Source of the DNA: Sphingopyxis sp. FD7
Lineage (GTDB): Bacteria; Pseudomonadota; Alphaproteobacteria; Sphingomonadales; Sphingomonadaceae
Direction: 5' to 3'
NCBI RefSeq assembly: GCF_003609835.1
Contig: NZ_AP017898.1
Coordinates: forward strand, 1,984,001-2,048,000
DNA length: 64,000 nt
The translations under genes were made by a program, and so were the position numbers. Shown here piece by piece: positions 1 through 8,427 of this stretch (its first letter is position 1; every line of letters starts with the position of its first letter). The notes under the pieces are model-generated. The model was not told the DNA's origin. It did no database searches and saw nothing but the letters and a program-made list of their open reading frames with translations.

Positions 1-111
1 GACGATGCGTTCAAGGATGCTGCGCACGACAAGGCTGTCGTCGACCAGCATCACCCGCACCGTCCGCGTCGGCGGATCGGGGTCGGGAGCCAGGGGTTGC
101 GCAAGCGCCAT
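1..111 (-). CDS. cheB: CheB chemotaxis methylesterase, N-terminal fragment
   Basis: Only the first 37 codons lie in the window; the gene runs off the left edge. After a Pro/Asp-rich lead the product reads VRVMLVDDSLVVRSILERIV, the start of a response-regulator receiver domain with the paired acidic residues (DD) and the following Ser. As the last gene of a cheA-cheW-cheY operon, a receiver protein is expected to be CheB, which demethylates chemoreceptors after phosphorylation by CheA. The catalytic esterase domain is not visible, so another receiver protein is possible. The ATG lies 17 bp after the cheY stop, consistent with co-transcription. Confidence 0.7.
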   Translation of the reverse strand, partial: MALAQPLAPDPDPPTRTVRVMLVDDSLVVRSILERIV

Positions 112-128
112 CGAACCGGACCTTTGCG

Positions 129-503
129 TCAGGCGACGCCGACGAGCTGCAACTTTCCTTCGAGCGTTTCGCGGTCGAACGGCTTCATCACATATTCGTC
201 CGCGCCCGCCTCGATTGCGGCGCGAATATGGTCGATGCTGTTTTCGGTGGTGCAGAAAACCACCCGCGGGCGCTCCTCATGGCCGTAATCCAGGTCATTG
301 AACGCGCCCAGAAACTCCATCCCGCTCATCACCGGCATGTTCCAGTCGAGCAGGATCACATCGGGCCGATTGGCTCGGCAATAGGTCAGCGCCTCTTGTC
401 CGTCGGCAGCTTCCTCGACCGCAAAGGACATGCTTTCAAGGATATGGCGCGCGACCTTGCGAATGACTTTGCTGTCATCAACGACCAGACAGGATTTCGA
501 CAT
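129..503 (-). CDS. cheY: CheY-type single-domain response regulator
   Basis: A stand-alone receiver domain of 124 residues, the usual CheY length. Visible landmarks are the acidic pair in CLVVDDSKVIRKVAR, the phosphoacceptor Asp in VILLDWNMPVMSG, Thr in VVFCTTEN and Lys in YVMKPFDRE. It should carry phosphoryl groups from CheA to the flagellar motor switch. I chose the ATG giving MSKSCLVVDDS; an upstream in-frame start would add eleven residues without family support. It lies between cheW and cheB on the same strand. The CheA product here also ends in a degenerate receiver, so CheY is the intact diffusible one in this operon. Confidence 0.93.
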   Translation of the reverse strand: MSKSCLVVDDSKVIRKVARHILESMSFAVEEAADGQEALTYCRANRPDVILLDWNMPVMSGMEFLGAFNDLDYGHEERPRVVFCTTENSIDHIRAAIEAGADEYVMKPFDRETLEGKLQLVGVA

Positions 504-579
504 CAAATTAACTCCGACCCCCGGACATATCGCCACGCTAATGGCAAGACGTGTGCAGCGCGTTAATGAACGGCACGAT

Positions 580-1017
580 TCACGCCGCCTTTAGGCCGGG
601 CAAATGAATGAGATGCGACGGATCGACGACGAGCAGCGAAGCGCCGTCATGTTCGATCATCGCGTCGGCGACGCGCGCCCATCCCGGAAGCAGCTTTCCG
701 GCGATGCGCGTCTCGGGTGCCTCGATGAAGCAGACATCCTCGATCTCGTCGGCAAGCAGCGCATAGCCATGTTCGGCGACTTCGATCACGATCACCCTTT
801 GCCCGGCGACGACGGGGACCGCAGGCAGGCCGATCACGACATGCGGATCGATCAGCGTGAAAACGCGGCTGCGCAGAGCGAACAGCCCCGCGACGTGCGG
901 CGGGGCGGCCGGCACCTCGACCGGCGTTCCGACGGTCACGACCGAGTGGATGGTCCGGCTCCGCAACGCGACACGCGTGTCGGCGATGCGGGCGATCAGA
1001 TAGAGTTTCTCCATCAT
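580..1017 (-). CDS. cheW: CheW-like chemotaxis adaptor
   Basis: A 145-residue CheW-fold protein. CheW proteins join chemoreceptors to the CheA kinase in the signalling array. The sequence has the expected beta-rich pattern with the receptor-binding region around HVAGLFALRSRVFTLIDP (the RG.V.PV.DL-type loop of the family, here diverged) and a C-terminal VVDPSHLI segment. The start codon overlaps the cheA stop as ATGA, so the two are probably translationally coupled. A longer in-frame extension upstream would lie inside cheA and is rejected. Confidence 0.88.
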   Translation of the reverse strand: MMEKLYLIARIADTRVALRSRTIHSVVTVGTPVEVPAAPPHVAGLFALRSRVFTLIDPHVVIGLPAVPVVAGQRVIVIEVAEHGYALLADEIEDVCFIEAPETRIAGKLLPGWARVADAMIEHDGASLLVVDPSHLIHLPGLKAA

Positions 1018-3407
1018 GGCCGTGCCCCCCCCACGCGGCGGCGCATCGCGGCGAGCAGCGCCTCGCGGTCGTAACGATAGACGCTCTGGTCGTCGGGCGC
1101 CGTCGCCTCGATCGACGATCGCAGGCGGATCACCGGCACCTCGCCCGCGCCATGGTCGCAAAGCTCGCTCTCGTCCGACAGGCAGAGCAGCAGGTCGGGA
1201 GTTTCGTCGGCGGTCTCGCCCGCGAGCGTGACGCGATACCCCGCGCCGCGCAGGATCGGCGCCAGGAAATTGGCGCCCCAGCCGTCATGGTCGTCGGCCA
1301 GATGGCAGAGCGGTTCGCGCAGCGGCAACGGGGCCGGGCGAACGGCCTGTTGTTCCATCAGCCAGAAGGGGTCGATCAGCTCGACCGGTTCGCCGCCAAT
1401 CAGTGCGACGCCCGCGATCAACCCCGGCGTCGGCGATGGCTGGATCGCATCGGGCAGCCGAACGATGTCGATGACTTCGGCGATCGGGTAGCACAGCACC
1501 GATCGGCCGTCGTGGAGGCGGAGAAGCTTGATGTTGCCCTCTCCGGCCGGCGGCTGGGCGGTGTGGACCGGGAAAATCGCCTCGCCGATCTGCGCCTGCA
1601 CGCGGCCCGCACTTTCGAACAGCGCGGACGCCGGGACGTCCTCGACGCGCTCGATCACCGACAGGCGGATGCCGCGCACCCGCTTGTTCAGATCGCGGAA
1701 CAGCAGCAGCTGCGTCGCGTTGCGCGTCGCCAGCGCGTCGGCCTCGGCGTCGGCCAGCCCGTCCTTGCTGCGCCCCGCTTCGCTGGCGTCGATCCCCGCG
1801 ACCGCGAGCAGCCCCTGCACGTCGAGGAGGAGCACCGGGCGGCCGTTGTCGGGCAGCGTCGTCCCCGCATAAAGCCCCGTCGCCATGATCATCGGCGCCG
1901 CGGGCTTGATCACCAGTTCCTCATGGTCGTGGATCGCCGCCACGCTCAGCGCATAGCTTTGCCCCTGCCCCGGCCGCACGATCACCAGCGCGCGGTCGTC
2001 CGCGTCATCGTCGCTGCCGCATTCGCAGCCGAGAATGGTCTCCAGGCGCAGCAGCGGGAATTGTTCGCCGCGCACCGTCGCCAGCTCGCCGCCGCCGACG
2101 CGGTCGACGCGCACCGTGTCGCCGCTCTCGAGCAGGATTTCACGCACCGCGCCGCGCGGGATGGCGAAATACTGCCCCGCCGCGCGCACCATCAGCCCCG
2201 AAATGATCGTCAGCGTCATCGGCACGCGCAACAGGATGGCGAGCCCGCGTCCCTCGTCATTGCGCAGCTCGACGATGCCGCCGATCTTCTCCACATTGGC
2301 CTTGACGATGTCCATGCCGACGCCGCGGCCTGACACCGCGGTGACCTTTGCCGCGGTCGAAAAACCGGGGCGGAAGATGAGCTCGAGCTTTTCCCTGGGC
2401 GACAGCGCGCGGGCGTCGGCCGCGGTCAGCAGCCGCGACGCGATCGCTTTCGCGACCAGCGCGTCGGGCGACAGGCCGCGCCCGTCGTCGCGCACCTCGA
2501 TTTCGATCTGGTTGCCCGACTGGCGCGCCGCGACCGAAATCGTCGCCGTAATATCCTTGCCCGCGGCGACCCGGTCGTCCAGCGTCTCGATGCCATGATC
2601 GATCGCGTTGCGGACGATGTGGATCAGCGGATCGCGGATATTTTCCATCATCTCGCGGTCGAGTTCGACTTCGCCGCCGCTCGTCTGGAACGCGACCTTC
2701 TTGCCCAGTTCCTGCGCCAGATCGCGGACGATGCGCGGCAGCGGCGCGAACAATTTGTCGATGCGCTGCATCCGCATCTGGCTGACCGACTGGCGCATCC
2801 CGGCGATCGAATCGGACAGGCGGTCGAACGCGGCGATCGTCGCGCTGTCGGCGCCCGATTCGCGCAGCATCCGGGCAAATTCGTTGCGCGCCAGCACGAT
2901 GTCGGTAACCCCGGTCATCACGCTGTCGAGCAAGGGCAGCGGCACGCGGATCGACCGCCAACCGTTGACGTCGGCGCCGACATCCTCTTCGCGGCGGAGC
3001 GGGACACCCGCCACTTCGACAGGCGCAGGCGCTCCCGCCTCCTGCCGTGCCAGCGCGCCGATGACGTCGCTGTCGTCGCCGACGGGCTCGGCGCCGTCCT
3101 GCCCCAGCGCGGCGCACAGCGCGTTCAGCCGGTCGATGACCGCCAGCACGCCCGACACGAGCGCGGCGTCGGCGGCGCGGTGGCCGCGACGCACCTGGTC
3201 GAGCGCATCCTCGGCGGCGTGCGCCAGCGCGGTGACGCGCGGCAGCGCCAGAAAGCCCGAACTGCCCTTGATCGTGTGGACGAGGCGAAAAATCGCGTCG
3301 AGCTGCGCGCGGTCGGCGGGGTCCGCCTCCCACGCGACGATCGCCCCGCCCGCATCGGACAGGATTTCGGCCGTTTCGGCCAGAAAGTCGTTCAGCAGAT
3401 CGTCCAT
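1014..3407 (-). CDS. cheA: CheA hybrid histidine kinase with two CheW domains and a degenerate receiver
   Basis: Chemotaxis kinase of about 797 residues. In order: an Hpt domain with the phosphorylated His in LVHTIKGSSGF (about residue 44), a dimerisation segment, a CheA-type ATPase with N box HIVRNAIDHGIE and G boxes DDGRGLS and GRGVGMDIV, a CheW-like domain (about 410-540), a second CheW-like domain (about 560-690), and a C-terminal region of about 100 residues shaped like a receiver. That last region lacks the phosphoacceptor Asp: CHLADDHDG is present but LLLCLSDES replaces the usual D-containing strand. I prefer the ATG giving MDDLLNDFLAE, the family's normal start; an ATG 21 bp upstream adds seven residues. 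No clear CheY-binding P2 domain is seen. chpT lies upstream on the same strand. Confidence 0.92.
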   Translation of the reverse strand: MDDLLNDFLAETAEILSDAGGAIVAWEADPADRAQLDAIFRLVHTIKGSSGFLALPRVTALAHAAEDALDQVRRGHRAADAALVSGVLAVIDRLNALCAALGQDGAEPVGDDSDVIGALARQEAGAPAPVEVAGVPLRREEDVGADVNGWRSIRVPLPLLDSVMTGVTDIVLARNEFARMLRESGADSATIAAFDRLSDSIAGMRQSVSQMRMQRIDKLFAPLPRIVRDLAQELGKKVAFQTSGGEVELDREMMENIRDPLIHIVRNAIDHGIETLDDRVAAGKDITATISVAARQSGNQIEIEVRDDGRGLSPDALVAKAIASRLLTAADARALSPREKLELIFRPGFSTAAKVTAVSGRGVGMDIVKANVEKIGGIVELRNDEGRGLAILLRVPMTLTIISGLMVRAAGQYFAIPRGAVREILLESGDTVRVDRVGGGELATVRGEQFPLLRLETILGCECGSDDDADDRALVIVRPGQGQSYALSVAAIHDHEELVIKPAAPMIMATGLYAGTTLPDNGRPVLLLDVQGLLAVAGIDASEAGRSKDGLADAEADALATRNATQLLLFRDLNKRVRGIRLSVIERVEDVPASALFESAGRVQAQIGEAIFPVHTAQPPAGEGNIKLLRLHDGRSVLCYPIAEVIDIVRLPDAIQPSPTPGLIAGVALIGGEPVELIDPFWLMEQQAVRPAPLPLREPLCHLADDHDGWGANFLAPILRGAGYRVTLAGETADETPDLLLCLSDESELCDHGAGEVPVIRLRSSIEATAPDDQSVYRYDREALLAAMRRRVGGARP

Positions 3408-3471
3408 CGCCGTATCGGTGCGCCCCATAAACTTGCGGCGACACCATGGCGGACAATGGTTAAAAGTGGCT

Positions 3472-4116
3472 TTACCCGCGCCCCCGCAGCACCGCGCCGA
3501 CGAGCAGCGAGGTCGGCGTTTCGCGCGCCAGCATCACCCTGCCCTCGCTCTGCCGCGCCACCGCCTGCACCAGCACGGCGGGTGCGGTGCGCGACGTCAT
3601 CGGGCTGGCGTCTTCGCCCTCGGCCAATATGCGCTCAACGTCGGCGTCGAGGAAGATGCGCTCGGCCTCGACGTGCAGCGCAATTTCGATGCCCTCTCCC
3701 TGCTTTTCACAGCCGACGTCGAGCCGCCCGCCGCGCACCAGCGCATCGATCAGCAGCAACGCGAGGTTGAGGACGATCTTGACCGCGGGTTTGGGCAGCG
3801 GGTCGGCGCCGATCATCCAGTTGAGCGTGATCGCGCGGTCGCCGATGATCCCCTCGATCGCCGATTTGGCTTCCTCCGGCGGAACGAGCTCGCCGAAACC
3901 GCCCGCCGACCCAAAGGCCAGACGAAAGAATTTGAGCTTGTTCGCCGACGTCCGCGCGCTCTGCTCGAGCAATTCGACACAGCGCGCACGCATTTCGGGG
4001 TCTTTCTCGTCGGCGAGCAGTTCGAGCCCGTTGGCGAAGGCGCCGACAGGGCTGAGCAGGTCATGACACAGGCGCGAGGCCAGCATGGAGGCGAAATCGA
4101 CGCGGTCGTCGGACAT
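3472..4116 (-). CDS. chpT: ChpT-like histidine phosphotransferase
   Basis: A 214-residue protein with the HPT motif ASRLCHDLLSPVGA near residue 15 and a degenerate kinase-like ATPase fold behind it. In Caulobacter, ChpT relays phosphate from CckA to CtrA and CpdR, controlling cell cycle and flagellar genes. The match rests on the His motif, the length and the KFFRLAFGSAGG block typical of ChpT. It is upstream of cheA on the same strand with a 60-bp gap, so co-transcription is plausible but not shown. A chemotaxis-specific phosphotransfer role cannot be excluded. Confidence 0.87.
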   Translation of the reverse strand: MSDDRVDFASMLASRLCHDLLSPVGAFANGLELLADEKDPEMRARCVELLEQSARTSANKLKFFRLAFGSAGGFGELVPPEEAKSAIEGIIGDRAITLNWMIGADPLPKPAVKIVLNLALLLIDALVRGGRLDVGCEKQGEGIEIALHVEAERIFLDADVERILAEGEDASPMTSRTAPAVLVQAVARQSEGRVMLARETPTSLLVGAVLRGRG

Positions 4117-4242
4117 GGATGAACAGGCTCCCCAGCGCAGCCGCCGGATTTACCCGGCGTGCGCCGCTCCTAGTGCAGCCAGGGGGGAAAGGGCAAGCGC
4201 GATGCGGGCTGCTTCACCGCCATTCGCCCTTCCCCATTTTGC

Positions 4243-4320
4243 CGTCATCCCGGCGCAGGCCGGGATCTCGCCGGTGCGTCAGGTTGTGAGGGCGAGATCC
4301 CGGCCTGCGCCGGGATGACG
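4243..4320. repeat. Palindromic repeat, CGTCATCCCGGC family (30-bp arms)
   Basis: Two 30-bp arms, 4243-4272 and 4291-4320, are perfect reverse complements separated by 18 bp. Each arm is itself a small hairpin (ATCCCGGC, GCAG, GCCGGGAT). Related copies lie at 17501-17528 and 56404-56480, and a diverged one at 18361-18386. It sits between the divergent chpT and rluD genes and ends 65 bp before the rluD start. Confidence 0.95.
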
Positions 4321-4385
4321 AAATGGTGGCGCGCGCGACGCCCCGGTCCCTTGAAAATCGGCGCGCCAAACACACATCCCCGTCA

Positions 4386-5342
4386 ATGTTGGGGGACGAC
4401 GAGATACTGACCGTGACGCTCGATGACGCGGCGGCGGGGCTGCGGCTCGACCGGGCGCTTGCCGAAGCGCTCCCCAGCCTGTCGCGTGAGCGGTTGAAAA
4501 GCCTTATCAAAGGCGGCCGCGTGCTCGACGTTCACGGCGCAATCCTGTGGGATCCCGCCGCGAAAACCGTGCCGCCTGCGACGATCGAAATCCGCCTGCC
4601 CGCTACGCTGCCCGCGCACAATGTCGCGCAGGACATGGGCCTCGTCATCGCCTATGAAGACGAGCATCTGATCGTGATCGACAAGCCCGCGGGAATGGTG
4701 GTCCACCCCGCCGCGGGCAATCTCGACGGCACGATGGTCAATGCGCTGCTCCATCATTGCGCGGGGCAGTTGTCGGGCATCGGCGGCGTCGCGCGGCCGG
4801 GAATCGTCCACCGCATCGACAAGGATACGAGCGGGCTGATCGTCGCCGCCAAGCATGACAAGGCGCACGAAGGGCTCGCAAAACAATTTGCCGCGCACAG
4901 CATCGACCGCCGCTATCTGGCGATCGCGACCGGACGCCCGATGCCCGCGAACGGCACCGTCGACGCCGCGCTCGGCCGGTCGGCGACCAACCGCAAGAAG
5001 ATGGCGGTCGTCGCCGCGGGCCGCGGCAAACATGCGATCACCCATTATCGCACGATCGAGCCACTCAAGGGTGCGACCTTGATCGAATGCCGGCTGGAGA
5101 CCGGACGCACGCATCAGGTGCGCGTCCATATGGCGCATATCGGCCATCCGCTGGTCGGCGATCCGGTCTATGGTCGCGCCCGAAAGCCGCTTTCGGATGT
5201 GTTGAAGGCCTGCAATTTCGCGCGGCAGGCATTGCACGCGGCCCATTTGGGCTTTATTCATCCGGTGACCGGTAACAGCATCGCGCTCGACAGCGAACTC
5301 CCAGCGGACATGCGGGAACTGATCGATGAACTGCGCGTTTAG
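4386..5342 (+). CDS. rluD: RluD-family 23S rRNA pseudouridine synthase
   Basis: A 318-residue RluA/RluD-family enzyme that converts uridines to pseudouridine in large-subunit rRNA. An N-terminal S4 RNA-binding domain (LRLDRALAEALPSLSRERLK) is followed by the synthase domain with catalytic Asp in GIVHRIDKDTSGLIV, the LIVIDKPAGMVVHPA block and the C-terminal LETGRTHQVRVH motif. The ATG giving MLGDDEILTV is chosen; the frame is open upstream but crosses the palindromic repeat. rpoH follows on the same strand after about 80 bp, a common alphaproteobacterial arrangement. Assignment to RluD rather than another RluA-type enzyme rests on the S4 domain. Confidence 0.93.
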   Translation: MLGDDEILTVTLDDAAAGLRLDRALAEALPSLSRERLKSLIKGGRVLDVHGAILWDPAAKTVPPATIEIRLPATLPAHNVAQDMGLVIAYEDEHLIVIDKPAGMVVHPAAGNLDGTMVNALLHHCAGQLSGIGGVARPGIVHRIDKDTSGLIVAAKHDKAHEGLAKQFAAHSIDRRYLAIATGRPMPANGTVDAALGRSATNRKKMAVVAAGRGKHAITHYRTIEPLKGATLIECRLETGRTHQVRVHMAHIGHPLVGDPVYGRARKPLSDVLKACNFARQALHAAHLGFIHPVTGNSIALDSELPADMRELIDELRV

Positions 5343-5420
5343 GTTTCGAATAAAAATCTATTTTGACCGCCGGAGCCAACCGCGGCAAGATGATTTCAGG
5401 TTTTAGGGAAGACACTCTCC

Positions 5421-6323
5421 ATGGCTAACAAAAGCAATGTTCCGGCAGTGGTGCCCGCGCTCGGCGGTGAGGCGAGCCTGAACCGCTATCTGGCCGAAAT
5501 CCGCAAATTTCCCCTTCTGACGCCCGAGCAGGAATATATGCTCGCCAAGCGTTTTCAGGAGCATGGCGACAATGAGGCCGCCGCGCAGCTCGTCACCTCG
5601 CACCTCCGCCTCGTCGCGAAGATCGCGATGGGCTATCGCGGCTATGGCCTGCCGGTCAGCGAGCTGATCAGCGAGGGCAATATCGGCCTCATGCAGGGCG
5701 TGAAAAAGTTCGACCCCGAACGCGGCTTCCGCCTCGCCACCTATGCGATGTGGTGGATTCGCGCGTCGATCCAGGAGTTCATCCTGCGGTCTTGGAGCCT
5801 CGTGAAGATGGGCACCACGGCGGCGCAGAAAAAGCTGTTCTTCAACCTCCGCCGGATGAAGAACAATCTCGAAGCCTTCGAGGACGGCGACCTCAGCCCC
5901 GAACATGTCGCCAAGATCGCGACCGACCTCGGCGTCACCGAGGAAGAAGTCGTCAGCATGAACCGTCGCATGGCGATGGGCGGCGACACGTCGCTGAACG
6001 TCCCGATGGGCGAAGATGGCGACAGCCAGTGGCAGGATCTGCTGGGCGACGAAGGCCCGTTGCAGGACGAGCGCGTCGCCGAGGCGCAGGAGCGCGACGT
6101 GCGACATGAGCTGCTGACCGAGGCGCTCGATACGCTGAGCGAGCGCGAGCGCCATATCCTGACCGAGCGCCGCCTGACCGACGATCCCAAGACGCTCGAG
6201 GATTTGAGCCAGCTTTACGACGTCAGCCGCGAGCGCGTGCGCCAGATCGAGGTGCGCGCCTTTGAAAAGCTGCAAAAGGCGATGCTGAAGCTCGCCGGCG
6301 ACCGGCGCCTCCTCACCGCCTGA
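5421..6323 (+). CDS. rpoH: RNA polymerase heat-shock sigma factor RpoH (sigma-32)
   Basis: A 300-residue sigma-70 family protein. It shows region 1.2 (LNRYLAEIRKFPLLTPEQEY), region 2 (LVTSHLRLVAKIAMGYRGYG, ATYAMWWIRASIQEFILRSW), the RpoH-specific box AAQKKLFFNLRRMK, and region 4 with the helix-turn-helix TLEDLSQLYDVSRERVRQIE. The RpoH box separates it from RpoD, which is encoded elsewhere in this window. It directs transcription of chaperone and protease genes during heat or folding stress. Alphaproteobacteria often carry several RpoH paralogues; this is the only one here. Confidence 0.96.
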   Translation: MANKSNVPAVVPALGGEASLNRYLAEIRKFPLLTPEQEYMLAKRFQEHGDNEAAAQLVTSHLRLVAKIAMGYRGYGLPVSELISEGNIGLMQGVKKFDPERGFRLATYAMWWIRASIQEFILRSWSLVKMGTTAAQKKLFFNLRRMKNNLEAFEDGDLSPEHVAKIATDLGVTEEEVVSMNRRMAMGGDTSLNVPMGEDGDSQWQDLLGDEGPLQDERVAEAQERDVRHELLTEALDTLSERERHILTERRLTDDPKTLEDLSQLYDVSRERVRQIEVRAFEKLQKAMLKLAGDRRLLTA

Positions 6324-6349
6324 CGCGGCACGGCGCCGGGCACCCGACG

Positions 6350-7180
6350 ATGATCCGTCCGCGCGCGCCCGTTACCCGCGCCGGATGGAGCGGCCTGACG
6401 CTGGCGGCATGGACGCTGGTGGCGCTCGCACAGGCCGGGCAAGGCTATTTCGTCGCGGCGTATCGCGGCCATGCGCAGGACTGGTGGCCGACGCTCGGCT
6501 ATGTTGCGGCCATCTATTCGATCTGGGCGCTGCTCAGCTGGCCGGTCGTCGGCGCGGCGCTGGCCATCGAACGCCGGATCAGGCCGTGGTGGGGGCGTAT
6601 CGCCGCCTATCTGCTGCTGTGGCCCGTCACCGTTTACGCGCACGTCCTGCTGTTCGGGCTGATCTATTGGCCCGTCTATCGCAGCGCGCGCGTCGCAACG
6701 CGGGGCGCGATGGCCGACATCATGTTCGTACGCAATTTCGACACCAACACGATGCTTTACGCGGGCGTTGTCGCACTGACGATCGCCTGGACGCGTTGGC
6801 CGCGCCGACAGCGGGAGGACGGCTCTCGCGCCGATGCCGTCATCGAGATACGCAGCCGCGGACGGCTGACGCGCATCCCGCCGGACACGATCGACTGGAT
6901 CGGGGCCGCGGGCGACTATGCCGAAATCCATGCGGCGGGACGCACGATGCTGATCGAGGAATCGCTGACCTCGCTTGGCCAGCGCCTGCCCGCCGCCGAG
7001 TTCGCGCGCATCCACCGCGGCGCGCTGATCCGTATCGACCGGGTGCGCGAGATCGCGCCGATCGGGCGCGGCGACGCGCTTGTCCGGCTGATCGGCGGCG
7101 AACAATTGCGGCTGAGCCGTCGTTTCCGGGACAATCTCGCCGCGCTGCTCGACCCCCGGCCCGCTCGTCCGGGCGAATAG
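6350..7180 (+). CDS. Membrane-anchored LytTR-domain transcription regulator
   Basis: A 276-residue protein with about four hydrophobic segments in its first 150 residues and a cytoplasmic C-terminal LytTR DNA-binding domain (about 165-265; IDWIGAAGDYAEIHA, EFARIHRGALIRIDRVREI, LRLSRRFRDNLAALL). LytTR proteins bind direct repeats through a beta fold. Here the domain is fused to a membrane region rather than a receiver, so the likely signal is membrane- or envelope-derived; the ligand is unknown. It starts 27 bp after rpoH. An M23 peptidase gene follows, which may point to cell-wall regulation, though that is inference. Confidence 0.82.
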   Translation: MIRPRAPVTRAGWSGLTLAAWTLVALAQAGQGYFVAAYRGHAQDWWPTLGYVAAIYSIWALLSWPVVGAALAIERRIRPWWGRIAAYLLLWPVTVYAHVLLFGLIYWPVYRSARVATRGAMADIMFVRNFDTNTMLYAGVVALTIAWTRWPRRQREDGSRADAVIEIRSRGRLTRIPPDTIDWIGAAGDYAEIHAAGRTMLIEESLTSLGQRLPAAEFARIHRGALIRIDRVREIAPIGRGDALVRLIGGEQLRLSRRFRDNLAALLDPRPARPGE

Positions 7181-7258
7181 TCCCGCTCGCCGATTGGCGA
7201 TCGTCCGCGGCGCCCTTTCCCACCATGACGGCCTCCCCTTCATCGTGGAGACCCGTCT

Positions 7259-8353
7259 ATGCCGTTCAGCCTCTTGTTCCTCCTCCTCTCCGCCGCGCCC
7301 GATGCTCCGCCCGCGATGGCCGAGGTGCGGCCGTTTCAGTCGCTGCATCTCACCGTCCCGCACAGTCCGCCGGTCGCGCGGATCGACGGCGAGGACCGGC
7401 TCGTCTACGAGCTTCATGCGACCAATTTCGCCGCGCAGACGCTGACCGTCACCGCTGTCGAGCTGCGCGCGGCTGACGATGGCGCGATCATCGCCCGCAT
7501 CGACCCGGCCCGAGTCATGCGGCGGATCGGCGCCCAGCCGGGCGGCGCGCACGACCTTGCCCCCGGTCAGCGGGCGATCTTCTATCTCGCGGTGCCGTGG
7601 CGCCGCTGCGACGTGGAGCCGCTGACCCACCGGATCGGCCTGGTGCCGCAACGCGCGGATGCTCCGGGCGATCCGGTCGCGATCGAGGGGGGCGCCTTCG
7701 CGCCGCAGCCCGCAACCGACCTCGACATCGGCGCGCCGCTGCGCGGGGGGCCGTGGGCCGCGGTGGCGCTGCCCGAACTCGATAACGGCCATCGCCGCTA
7801 TCCCTATGCCGTCAGCGGGCGCGTCCGCCTGCCCGGACGCCACGCGATCGACTGGATGCCCGCGGCGGGGTTCGACCGCGCCTCGGCGGGGAGCGATGTC
7901 GCCGCCGACGGATCGGGCGCCGACGTGCTGGCGGTCGCCGATGGCGAAATCCTGGTCGTCAAGGATCCGGCTGCCCCCGAAGCGCGCGCCAGCGTCGAGG
8001 ACGAGACGGGAACGATGATCGTCCAACGGCTGCCCGGCGCCCGCTATGCCTTTTACCAGCATCTGATGCCGGGCATCCCCGTCCGGCAAGGCGAGCGCGT
8101 TCGCAAAGGGCAGGTCATCGGCCGGGTCGGAGCGACCGGCCATGTCACCCAGCCGCACCTGCATTTCCACGTCGCCGACGCCATCGCACCGCTCGACGGC
8201 GAAGGCCTGCCCTATCGGCTGGCCGCCGGGCGTGTTGTGGGGGCCTATGCGACCCGCGAGGATTTTGGGGAAGGAAAGCTCTGGCGCGCCGAAACCCAAC
8301 GCCCCGTCGACGGCCTGCCCGCCCCCTATGCCGTGATCCGCTTCGACCCCTGA
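7259..8353 (+). CDS. M23-family (LytM-like) metallopeptidase, secreted
   Basis: A 364-residue protein with a short hydrophobic N terminus ending near AMAEVRPF, consistent with a signal peptide. The C-terminal half carries M23 zinc motifs: GRHAIDW (His and Asp ligands), YQHLMPGIPVRQGERV, and QPHLHFHVAD with the HxH ligand pair. M23 enzymes cut peptidoglycan cross-bridges or, when degenerate, activate amidases. All visible ligands are intact, so catalysis is expected. The N-terminal 180 residues form a beta-rich domain I do not recognise. It lies just after a LytTR membrane regulator. Confidence 0.85.
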   Translation: MPFSLLFLLLSAAPDAPPAMAEVRPFQSLHLTVPHSPPVARIDGEDRLVYELHATNFAAQTLTVTAVELRAADDGAIIARIDPARVMRRIGAQPGGAHDLAPGQRAIFYLAVPWRRCDVEPLTHRIGLVPQRADAPGDPVAIEGGAFAPQPATDLDIGAPLRGGPWAAVALPELDNGHRRYPYAVSGRVRLPGRHAIDWMPAAGFDRASAGSDVAADGSGADVLAVADGEILVVKDPAAPEARASVEDETGTMIVQRLPGARYAFYQHLMPGIPVRQGERVRKGQVIGRVGATGHVTQPHLHFHVADAIAPLDGEGLPYRLAAGRVVGAYATREDFGEGKLWRAETQRPVDGLPAPYAVIRFDP

Positions 8354-8427
8354 ACCGGCGATTTGACTCGGCGAGACAATCGGCTAGCCTGCCCGCCGGG
8401 TCGCGTTTACCGTGAGGGGGAAACAGC

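Noticed and set aside
129-536. Longer cheY start with MAICPGVGVNL
   Set aside because: Adds residues absent from CheY proteins; the internal ATG begins the receiver fold directly.
6215-8299. Long minus-strand frame opposite rpoH, the LytTR gene and the M23 gene
   Set aside because: No family motif; Arg/Ala/Pro-rich composition typical of antisense frames in GC-rich DNA; the plus-strand genes have clear domains.
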